Positions 8,010 through 13,613 of a stretch of 16,040 nucleotides of DNA are shown here, one piece after another. The notes beneath the pieces are model-generated. The model was not told the DNA's origin. It ran no database searches and saw only the letters and a program-made list of their open reading frames with translations. Within the stretch, counting starts at the first letter, position 1, and each line of letters begins with the position of its first letter. A program made the position numbers and the translations under genes. This stretch comes from CAZVIK01 sp964627045 (GTDB taxonomy: Bacteria; Acidobacteriota; Terriglobia; Bryobacterales; Bryobacteraceae): the NCBI GenBank assembly GCA_964627045.1, contig CAZVIK010000087.1, positions 1-16,040 on the forward strand. Reading direction: 5' to 3'.

Positions 8010-8903
8010 ATGGTCCAGATCGTAAGAAAGGCCGTCTTCCCCGCCGCCGGGCTCGGCACGCGGTTCCTTCCCGCCACCAAAGCGCAACCCAAAGAGATGC
8101 TCCCGCTGGTGGATAAGCCGCTCATTCAGTACGGCGTCGAGGAAGCCATCCAATCCGGCGTCTCCAACATCATCATTGTGACGGGCCGTGGCAAGAGCGC
8201 CATCGAAGACCATTTTGACGTCAGCTTCGAGTTGGAACACTTGCTGGAGTCCCGGAAAAAGCACGAGATGCTGGCCGCCGTGCGGAGCATCTCCGAGATG
8301 ATCAACATCGCGTACGTCCGCCAAAAGGAAGCGCTCGGCCTGGGACACGCCGTACTTCGGGCCAGGGAACTGGTGGGTGAAGAGCCGTTCGCCGTAGTGC
8401 TCTCCGACGACGTCATCAGCGCCGAGCCTCCGTGCCTGCGTCAGCTTCTGGACGTGTACGGGAAGCACGCCGCTCCGGTCCTGGCCCTGATGGAGGTTCC
8501 CGAGGAGAGCGTCTCGGCCTACGGCGTGGTGGAGGCCGAGCCCGTGCGGTTCAACGGATGTAACGACCGCCTGTTCCGGATCCGCAGCCTGGTCGAAAAG
8601 CCGCCCCGTGGCGAAGCGCCGTCGAACCTTGCGATCATAGGCCGCTACGTGCTCACGCCCGCCATCTTCGACGCGATCGAAGCCACGGCGCCCGGGACCG
8701 GGGGCGAAATCCAGCTCACCGACGGGTTGCGGCATCTGCTTCAAGATTCGCCGATCTACGGCTACCGTTTCGAGGGGAAACGATACGATGCTGGGGACAA
8801 ACTCGGATTTCTGGAAGCTACGGTCGAGTTCGCTTTGCAGCGGCCGGACCTGGGTGGCCGGTTCCGCGAGTATCTCAAGACGTTGGCCGGCAACGGGATT
8901 TAG
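8010..8903 (+). CDS. galU: UTP--glucose-1-phosphate uridylyltransferase
   Basis: 297 residues from the ATG at 8010, close to the usual 290-300 of bacterial GalU. It makes UDP-glucose from UTP and glucose-1-phosphate in the cytoplasm, for cell-envelope polysaccharides, glycogen and trehalose. Visible motifs are the nucleotide-binding AAGLGTRFLPATKA (residues 12-25) with KEMLPLVDKP after it, then SDDVI, VEKP, the TGGEIQLTD stretch and EGKRYDAGDKLGFLEA near the end, all in family order. An in-frame ATG at 8001 adds three residues, but it overlaps a minus-10-like TAGAAT and neither ATG has a real Shine-Dalgarno. The mRNA may be leaderless. The 3' end abuts or overlaps the start of the thioredoxin-fold gene, so the two are probably one operon. 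It is divergent from the MFS gene. Confidence 0.95.
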   Translation: MVQIVRKAVFPAAGLGTRFLPATKAQPKEMLPLVDKPLIQYGVEEAIQSGVSNIIIVTGRGKSAIEDHFDVSFELEHLLESRKKHEMLAAVRSISEMINIAYVRQKEALGLGHAVLRARELVGEEPFAVVLSDDVISAEPPCLRQLLDVYGKHAAPVLALMEVPEESVSAYGVVEAEPVRFNGCNDRLFRIRSLVEKPPRGEAPSNLAIIGRYVLTPAIFDAIEATAPGTGGEIQLTDGLRHLLQDSPIYGYRFEGKRYDAGDKLGFLEATVEFALQRPDLGGRFREYLKTLAGNGI

Positions 8904-8934
8904 GAAGACGGGAAACCGCTTAGGCCTGCTGGCC

Positions 8935-9840
8935 ATGGCCGCCGTCGTACTTTGCTCGGTATCGGCGGCCAGCGCGCAGACGCTGGTGCGCGAGGTCCGC
9001 GCCGCGATCGCCAAGAAAGACTTCGCAGCGGGCGAGAAAGCGATTGCGGCCTACCGCAATTCCAAAGGCGCCACCGCTGAGATGCTGGAGGCCCAGTCAT
9101 GGCTGGGCCGGGGCGCGCTGGCCGAAAAGATGTTCGACCGGGCAGAAGCCTATGCCGTCGCCACCCATGAAGAGGCTTTGGACCTACTCAAGTCGCGCCG
9201 TCTGGACGACGACAACAGCCTGCCCATCGCCCTGGGCGCCGCCATCGAAGTCCAGGCGCAGGCGTTGGGCGAGAGAGGCGAACGTAGCGCCGCCGTCGCC
9301 TTCCTCCAGGGCGAATTGAAGACTTACTGGGACACCTCGATCCGCACTCGCATCCAGAAGAATATCAACCTGTTGAGCCTGGAGGGGCGGCCCGCACCGT
9401 CCTTGGGGATGAGCGAGTGGGTGGGCGTTGAGCCCACACCGCTCGAGGCTCTGCGCGGCAGGCCCGTGCTGGTCTTCTTTTGGGCCCATTGGTGTCCCGA
9501 CTGCAAGGACCAGGCACCCGTATTGGCGCGCCTGCAAAGCGAATTCGGCCCTAAGGGCCTCGCCCTGGTGGGCCCCACGCAGACCTACGGCTACACGGTC
9601 CGCGGCCAGATTGCCTCCCGCCAGGACGAACTGAAGTACATCGACGAGGTGCGGCGGAAGTTCTACGGCGAACTGGCCGGGATGGCCGTCCCGGTAAGCG
9701 AGGAGACGTTCCGGCGCTACGGTGCCAGCACCACCCCGACGCTGGTCCTCATCGACAGAAAGGGAACCGTTCGGCTCTACCACCCAGGTGAACTCAGTTA
9801 CGCCGAACTGGCGCCGCGCGTAAGCGCCTTGTTCGACTAG
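8935..9840 (+). CDS. Secreted TlpA/ResA-like thioredoxin-fold protein
   Basis: 301 residues from the ATG at 8935. After a hydrophobic start ending SAASAQ (signal peptide), residues to about 150 are helical and repeat-like (Ala/Glu/Arg-rich, TPR-like). The C-terminal half is a thioredoxin fold: VFFWAHWCPDC with cysteines 187 and 190 as the redox pair, and a cis-proline at about 268 in STTPTLVLIDRKG. It probably acts as a periplasmic thiol-disulfide oxidoreductase, reducing or repairing exported proteins; its partner is unknown. The start is unsure. From 8935 the signal lacks basic residues, whereas the frame upstream encodes RKTGNR directly before the hydrophobic core, as a signal n-region would. 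Candidate upstream starts are GTG at 8854 and ATG at 8788, both inside galU. It is likely co-transcribed with galU. Confidence 0.85.
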   Translation: MAAVVLCSVSAASAQTLVREVRAAIAKKDFAAGEKAIAAYRNSKGATAEMLEAQSWLGRGALAEKMFDRAEAYAVATHEEALDLLKSRRLDDDNSLPIALGAAIEVQAQALGERGERSAAVAFLQGELKTYWDTSIRTRIQKNINLLSLEGRPAPSLGMSEWVGVEPTPLEALRGRPVLVFFWAHWCPDCKDQAPVLARLQSEFGPKGLALVGPTQTYGYTVRGQIASRQDELKYIDEVRRKFYGELAGMAVPVSEETFRRYGASTTPTLVLIDRKGTVRLYHPGELSYAELAPRVSALFD

Positions 9841-9855
9841 CTCTAGCAACGCCCC

Positions 9856-9874
9856 GGGGGTCAGTTGACGCCCC
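9856..9874. repeat. Inverted repeat over the tatA minus-35 box
   Basis: GGGGGTC (9856-9862) pairs with GAC (9867-9869) and, past one bulged G, CCCC (9871-9874), leaving an AGTT loop. The right arm contains most of the TTGACG minus-35 hexamer. It may be a weak end signal for the upstream thioredoxin gene (but no T-run follows), an operator, or chance in GC-rich DNA. Confidence 0.25.
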
Positions 9875-9893
9875 CCCTCCAGGCCCCTACAAT
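9865..9893 (+). promoter_or_regulatory. Sigma-70 promoter of tatA
   Basis: TTGACG (9865-9870) and TACAAT (9888-9893) are 17 bases apart, each 5/6 to consensus. Initiation near 9900 gives a leader of about 20 bases that contains the strong ribosome binding site. The spacer is very pyrimidine-rich. Confidence 0.75.
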
Positions 9894-9920
9894 GAAGATG
9901 CAAGGTGCAAAGGAGGCCGC

Positions 9921-10088
9921 ATGAGATCTATCGGCATGCCTGAGCTTCTCATCATTCTGGCGATTGGCGTTCTTTTGTTCGGTGGGCGCAAAATCCCAGA
10001 ATTGGCGAAGGGTTTGGGTGAAGGAATCCGCAACTTTAAGCACGCCCTGAAGGGCGAGGAAAAGACCGAAGAGAAGAAGCAGGCGTAG
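9921..10088 (+). CDS. tatA: Sec-independent translocase protein TatA
   Basis: 55 residues, within the range of short TatA/TatE proteins. The start is fixed by AAAGGAGG (9909-9916), 4 bases before the ATG. The protein opens with MRSIGMPELLIILAIGVLLF, a short N-terminal membrane helix preceded by the PEL motif. It continues with FGG (residues 20-22), KIPELAKGLGEGIRNFK as the amphipathic helix, and a charged Lys/Glu tail. These are the hallmarks of TatA, which oligomerises with TatC (and TatB) at the inner membrane to move folded proteins across. No tatC is present here, so the other components must be encoded elsewhere. One likely Tat client, an aldo/keto reductase, is encoded at 13614-15014. 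It has its own promoter and ends before a hairpin terminator shared with the convergent HU gene. Confidence 0.93.
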   Translation: MRSIGMPELLIILAIGVLLFGGRKIPELAKGLGEGIRNFKHALKGEEKTEEKKQA

Positions 10089-10146
10089 GCTTCCTGGCGC
10101 CGCCCGCACATTGGGCGGTAGGCACTCCGGTTTCCCGGGTACAAAA

Positions 10147-10172
10147 AAACCCCGCGAGCGATCGCGGGGTTT
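10147..10172. terminator. Bidirectional rho-independent terminator between tatA and HU
   Basis: An 11-base perfect stem AAACCCCGCGA / TCGCGGGGTTT (10147-10157 with 10162-10172) encloses a GCGA tetraloop of the GNRA type. On the plus strand it ends in TTT, then CGGTTTTCTT. On the minus strand the stem runs into seven consecutive T. It therefore can end both tatA and HU transcripts, and lies 27-58 bases from the two stops. Confidence 0.9.
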
Positions 10173-10199
10173 CGGTTTTCTTGGGTCCTGTTTGCGCAG

Positions 10200-10502
10200 C
10201 TATTTTTTCTTCGGCGGAACGATCGCGTCCTTGACGGCCTTGGCGACGCGGAACTTCACGACCTTCTTCGCCGGAATCTTGATTGCCGCGCCCGTCGCCG
10301 GGTTGCGGCCCATGCGAGCCTTGCGTTCCACTCTCACCAACCGCCCCAAACCCGGCAGCACGAACACGCCACCCTTCTTGGTCTCGGCTACCGCCACCGC
10401 CGCGTAGGTGTCCACCACCGTCTTGGCGACTTTATTGCTCACGCCGCACTTGGCGGCGAGGGCCTTCACAAACTGGCTTTGCGTCATCCGCTTGTCAGCC
10501 AT
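10200..10502 (-). CDS. HU-family DNA-binding protein
   Basis: 100 residues, slightly longer than the usual 90. It carries the HU/IHF fold: N-terminal helices (TQSQFVKALAAKCGVSNKVAKTVVDTY), the GVFVLPGLGRLVRVERKAR strand region, and the DNA-bending arm with RMGRNPATGAAIKIPAKK (residues 63-80, the intercalating proline in RNPATG). A basic PPKKK tail ends it. It is a dimeric nucleoid protein that bends DNA. The start is the ATG at 10502, with AAGGAGG (10512-10506) three bases upstream. It has its own strong promoter and a predicted leader of about 115 bases, and shares a terminator with tatA. HU versus IHF-like paralogue cannot be settled by eye. Confidence 0.95.
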   Translation of the reverse strand: MADKRMTQSQFVKALAAKCGVSNKVAKTVVDTYAAVAVAETKKGGVFVLPGLGRLVRVERKARMGRNPATGAAIKIPAKKVVKFRVAKAVKDAIVPPKKK

Positions 10503-10625
10503 AAGCCTCCTTCAGGATTCTCCCTTGTTGAACTCGACATCCGTACGCCCGCCTGCGCGCTCAGGACAACGCCCAGCCGGCGCCGCGACGCACGAAAGCA
10601 GCCCCGCCGTGCGATTCGCTACCTC

Positions 10626-10654
10626 ATCATACGGGAACTGCCCCGGCATGTAAA
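10626..10654 (-). promoter_or_regulatory. Sigma-70 promoter of the HU gene
   Basis: On the minus strand, TTTACA (10654-10649) and TATGAT (10631-10626) are 17 bases apart, each 5/6 to consensus. Upstream DNA is AT-rich, as with UP elements. Initiation near 10619 gives a leader of about 115 bases before the ATG at 10502. Confidence 0.7.
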
Positions 10655-10855
10655 GCGAAATTTCTCGGAAAATGCCCATTTTTCGATGTTTTCGCCATCG
10701 AGGCAACCTAAAAACCCCAAAAAACAAGCTTGGCGTGAAATGTTGTATGGCAGTTCCCCTCCACAGAGCCGGTCCCGGGGTGAAGTCGGCACGGGGAACC
10801 GCCGCCGGGCTTGCCGGTTGCGTCCGCTTTGGCCAAGGCTAGTGCCCAACCACGT

Positions 10856-10885
10856 TTGCCCGTCCCCCGCGGGTTCCGTTAAGAT
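10856..10885 (+). promoter_or_regulatory. Candidate promoter of the nuoM-like gene
   Basis: TTGCCC (10856-10861) and TAAGAT (10880-10885) are separated by 18 bases, each 4/6 to consensus. Initiation near 10892 leaves a leader of about 22 bases that holds GGGAG before the ATG at 10914. The box overlaps the in-frame ATG at 10884, which supports the later start. Confidence 0.4.
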
Positions 10886-10913
10886 GGGGCTTGCCTCACT
10901 GGGAGCGCACCGT

Positions 10914-12467
10914 ATGGAGCATATCCTGTCGATCGTCCTACTGACCCCGCTGGTGGGCTTTCTTATCCTGCTGCTGATCCCCTCCTCCAAGCCTCACGCC
11001 GTCAAGATCTGGGCCAATGTCGCCAGCCTCGCCGGCTTCCTGGTGTGCCTCCCGCTGGTCTTCGCCTTCGACCGCTCCAAAGACTTCCAGTTCGCCGAAA
11101 AGGCCGACTGGATCCCCTCCATCGGCGCATTCTACAATCTCGCCATCGACGGGTACAGCCTGCTTCTCGTCGTCTTGACCGGACTGCTCGGATTCCTTTC
11201 GATCCTGGCGAGTTGGAAGGCCATCGACACCCGGCTCAAGGAATACTACGGCTGCTTCCTGCTGCTCCAGGTGGGAATGATGGGCGTCTTCATGGCGCTC
11301 GATTTCCTGCTGTTCTTCGTGTTCTGGGAACTGGTGCTGGTGCCGATGTACTTCATCATCGCCATCTGGGGCGGTCAGCGCCGCGTCTACGCGTCGATCA
11401 AGTTCATCATCTACACCCTGGTCGGCTCTGTGCTGATGCTGCTCGGCATCCTGACGCTCTACCGCGAGCATTTCCAGCAATTCCAGGTGCGCACCTTCGA
11501 TATCGCGCAATTGATGGGCACGCAGCTCGGCCCCGATCTCCAGTGGTGGGTCTTCTGGGCCTTCTTCGTCGGTTTCGCCGTGAAGGTGCCGATGTTTCCC
11601 ATGCACACGTGGCTGCCAGACGCCCACACCGAGGCGCCCACGGCCGGTTCCGTGATCCTGGCGAGCATTCTGCTGAAGATGGGGACGTACGGTTTCCTGC
11701 GTTTCAGCTTGCCCCTGCTGCCGGACGCCGCAAAAAACCCGGCGGTGATTCAGATCATGGCGGCCCTGTCGATCGTCGCCATCGTCTACGGCGCGCTGGT
11801 CTGCCTGATGCAGAAGGACTGGAAGAAGCTGATCGCCTACTCTTCGGTCAGCCACCTGGGCTTCTGCACACTCGGCATTTTCGCATTGAACCCGGCGGGG
11901 ATCGCGGGCTCCATGCTGCAACAGATCAATCATGGGATCTCGACGGGGATGCTCTTCTTGATCGTGGGCGTCGTCTACGAACGCCGCCACACGCGCGAGA
12001 TCTCCGAATACGGTGGCCTGCTGCGCTCCATGCCGGTCTTCGCCATCGTCTTTCTGATCGCGGCTCTCAGTTCCATGGGCATGCCACCGCTGAACGGCTT
12101 CATCGGCGAAATCACCATCCTGAAGGGCGCCTTCGAAGCCTCGCTGTGGTGGGCGGGCGCCGTGGTCCTCGGCATCGCCCTGGGTGCAGCGTACCTGTTA
12201 TGGCTGTTCCAACGCACGATGTTCGGCGAGGCCGCCGAGAAGAACGCCTCGCTTCCCGACCTCAGCGCCCGGGAGATCGCCGTCTTCGCCCCGCTCCTGG
12301 CGCTGGCCTTTTGGATCGGCATCTATCCGAAGCCGTTCTTTGAAGTGATGGACCGGCCGGTGGCGCAGATCGTCGAGCGCGTCCGGCCCGGCTACTACGC
12401 CGAGCACAAGCTGTCGAACCCACTGGCGGCGGCTTCCGCGGCACAGTTGACTCCCCCGGCACGCTAG
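10914..12467 (+). CDS. nuoM: NADH-quinone oxidoreductase subunit M-like protein
   Basis: 517 residues, typical of NuoM (about 500), hydrophobic throughout with about 14 helices. NuoM is one of three antiporter-like subunits of complex I that pump protons. Key charged residues appear in place: Glu139 in FFVFWELVLVPMYF, Lys224 in GFAVKVPMFPMHTWLPDAHTE, Lys255 in ILLKMGTYGFLRF, and Glu399 in MGMPPLNGFIGE. His314 and His340 are also present. The start is the ATG at 10914, with GGGAG (10901-10905) 8 bases upstream; much longer in-frame extensions to 10479 run through the HU promoter and are rejected. No other nuo gene lies next to it: upstream is HU, downstream a convergent radical SAM gene 10 bases away. 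It could instead serve an Mrp-like or other complex, but the sequence fits NuoM best. Confidence 0.92.
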   Translation: MEHILSIVLLTPLVGFLILLLIPSSKPHAVKIWANVASLAGFLVCLPLVFAFDRSKDFQFAEKADWIPSIGAFYNLAIDGYSLLLVVLTGLLGFLSILASWKAIDTRLKEYYGCFLLLQVGMMGVFMALDFLLFFVFWELVLVPMYFIIAIWGGQRRVYASIKFIIYTLVGSVLMLLGILTLYREHFQQFQVRTFDIAQLMGTQLGPDLQWWVFWAFFVGFAVKVPMFPMHTWLPDAHTEAPTAGSVILASILLKMGTYGFLRFSLPLLPDAAKNPAVIQIMAALSIVAIVYGALVCLMQKDWKKLIAYSSVSHLGFCTLGIFALNPAGIAGSMLQQINHGISTGMLFLIVGVVYERRHTREISEYGGLLRSMPVFAIVFLIAALSSMGMPPLNGFIGEITILKGAFEASLWWAGAVVLGIALGAAYLLWLFQRTMFGEAAEKNASLPDLSAREIAVFAPLLALAFWIGIYPKPFFEVMDRPVAQIVERVRPGYYAEHKLSNPLAAASAAQLTPPAR

Positions 12468-12477
12468 TTGACGCGGC

Positions 12478-13500
12478 TCAAGCCTTGGGCGGCCGCAGCA
12501 GCCTGCGCGGCAGCTTCGAAAAATAGACCAGCCGCTCGATCACCGGCAGCAAGTGGCGCACTGTGCGCCCGTGGAAAATGAGGCTGCCCACCACCAGGGC
12601 CGGGTGTGGGATCGTGGTGCAACAGCGGGCGCAAATGTCGATCTCTCCGGCCCGCCCCTCGGCGTGCAGGCTCCGCATCCGTTCCAGTTCACTTGAATTC
12701 CAGATCTCCGCAAGCGGTGTCTCCCCGATGCGGCCCACAGGCTTGCCCCCCAGCATGTAGCTCTGGCAGCAAGGGTAGACATCGCCGTTGTGCTTCACAT
12801 ACATCGGGCCTCGCCACAGGTAATGGCAAGGATGCTGCCAGTCGGAGGCCGCGTGCCCCGCTGCCGGGCGCATCAGGTTGGTCTCGTCCTCTTTGATGCG
12901 CACCTGGTCCACTCCGGGCGCGGCGCTCCAGTACCGGATGAAGTCGTCCACCTCTCCGGCATTGCGGGCCATGCGCACCATCTGGACGACGACTTGGAGC
13001 TTTCGCCGCCGCTCCGCCTTCATACGCGCGAAGCGGAGGAAGTTCTCCCGCACGGTCTCGAACCGGGCGCCCTTGCGGTAGAACTCGAAGCTTTCCTTGG
13101 TGGCGCCGTCAAAGCTCAGCGTGATGTGCTCGAGGGGCGAATCCAGCAACTGTTCCGCGGCTTTTTCGTCCAGCAGCGTCCCGTTGGTCGAAAGCAGCGT
13201 CGAGATGCCGTGCCGCGCGCAGTACTCGACCCGGTCGAAGATCAGCGGGTCCAGCAGCGGCTCGCCCAGCCCGATCAACATCATGTGCTCGGCCGAACGG
13301 CCGGACTCCCGCACCAGACGCTGGAAGACGGCGTCGCTCATGTCTTCTTTGGGCTGCTTGAAGGTCTCCCGCGCGCACATCGGGCAATAGAGGTTACACT
13401 TGGCGGTCGTCTCGACGATGTACTCGACCGGCAGACCGCCGAGCCGCGTTCGTCGCGTCAGGTATCCCCACAGCAATTTGGCCCGGTTCCAGGCGTGCAT
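12478..13500 (-). CDS. Radical SAM/SPASM domain protein
   Basis: 340 residues. The radical SAM cluster motif is CNLYCPMC (Cys35, 39, 42; CX3CX2C), with the GLGEPLL glycine-rich motif at about 77-83 and STNG at about 104-107. A C-terminal SPASM-type cysteine set follows: Cys225, Cys244/245 in DVYPCCQS, and Cys290, 293 and 294 in DICARCC, which would bind one or two auxiliary iron-sulfur clusters. GRIGETPLAEIWNSSELERMR is the conserved SPASM helix. Such enzymes modify peptides, activate sulfatases or mature other enzymes. No precursor peptide, sulfatase or obvious target is adjacent, so the substrate is unknown. The start is the ATG at 13500, with AGGAGG (13514-13509) 8 bases upstream. It converges on nuoM with a 10-base gap, and is divergent from the aldo/keto reductase. 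Confidence 0.92.
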   Translation of the reverse strand: MHAWNRAKLLWGYLTRRTRLGGLPVEYIVETTAKCNLYCPMCARETFKQPKEDMSDAVFQRLVRESGRSAEHMMLIGLGEPLLDPLIFDRVEYCARHGISTLLSTNGTLLDEKAAEQLLDSPLEHITLSFDGATKESFEFYRKGARFETVRENFLRFARMKAERRRKLQVVVQMVRMARNAGEVDDFIRYWSAAPGVDQVRIKEDETNLMRPAAGHAASDWQHPCHYLWRGPMYVKHNGDVYPCCQSYMLGGKPVGRIGETPLAEIWNSSELERMRSLHAEGRAGEIDICARCCTTIPHPALVVGSLIFHGRTVRHLLPVIERLVYFSKLPRRLLRPPKA

Positions 13501-13566
13501 GAAGTGACCCTCCTATTCTAGCGGCACCCTCTCCGGCAAGCCGCCAATTCGGACAAGGAAGTTGTT

Positions 13567-13594
13567 TTGAAACTCGGCGAAGACCCTCTAGAAT
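13567..13594 (+). promoter_or_regulatory. Sigma-70 promoter of the aldo/keto reductase gene
   Basis: TTGAAA (13567-13572) and TAGAAT (13589-13594) are 16 bases apart, each 5/6 to consensus. Initiation near 13601 puts the in-frame ATG at 13593 inside the promoter, so translation should begin at 13614. Confidence 0.65.
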
Positions 13595-13613
13595 GGAACC
13601 AAAGAGAGGGCGT

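Larger units (their letters stand above)
10503..10913. other. Intergenic region between divergent HU and nuoM
   Basis: About 410 bases without a convincing gene; the open frames here lack family features or continue from neighbours. It holds the HU promoter (10626-10654, minus strand) with its long leader, an AT-richer stretch (about 10650-10745) and a candidate nuoM promoter (10856-10885). The AT-rich segment has short A- and T-runs such as CCTAAAAACCCCAAAAAAC, which may be bent DNA or an upstream element for the HU promoter; this is inference. Confidence 0.6.

Noticed and set aside
8007..9014. 335-codon minus-strand open frame across galU
   Set aside because: It mirrors the galU frame and has no recognisable domain; galU on the plus strand is unambiguous.
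10731..10748. Possible sigma-54 site (TTGGCGTGAAATGTTGTA)
   Set aside because: The GG and GC elements are not at the required spacing, and a sigma-70-like site lies nearer the nuoM start.
10479..10913. 435-base in-frame extension of the nuoM-like frame upstream to 10479
   Set aside because: It would overlap the HU gene start and run through the HU and nuoM promoters. The encoded Arg/Pro-rich sequence is not NuoM-like, and the ATG at 10914 has a ribosome binding site and begins the first membrane helix.
10938..11990. 350-codon open frame antisense to nuoM
   Set aside because: Its Asp/Glu/Gln/His-rich, low-complexity composition is typical of the reverse strand of a hydrophobic GC-rich gene. 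No family feature or ribosome binding site is seen.
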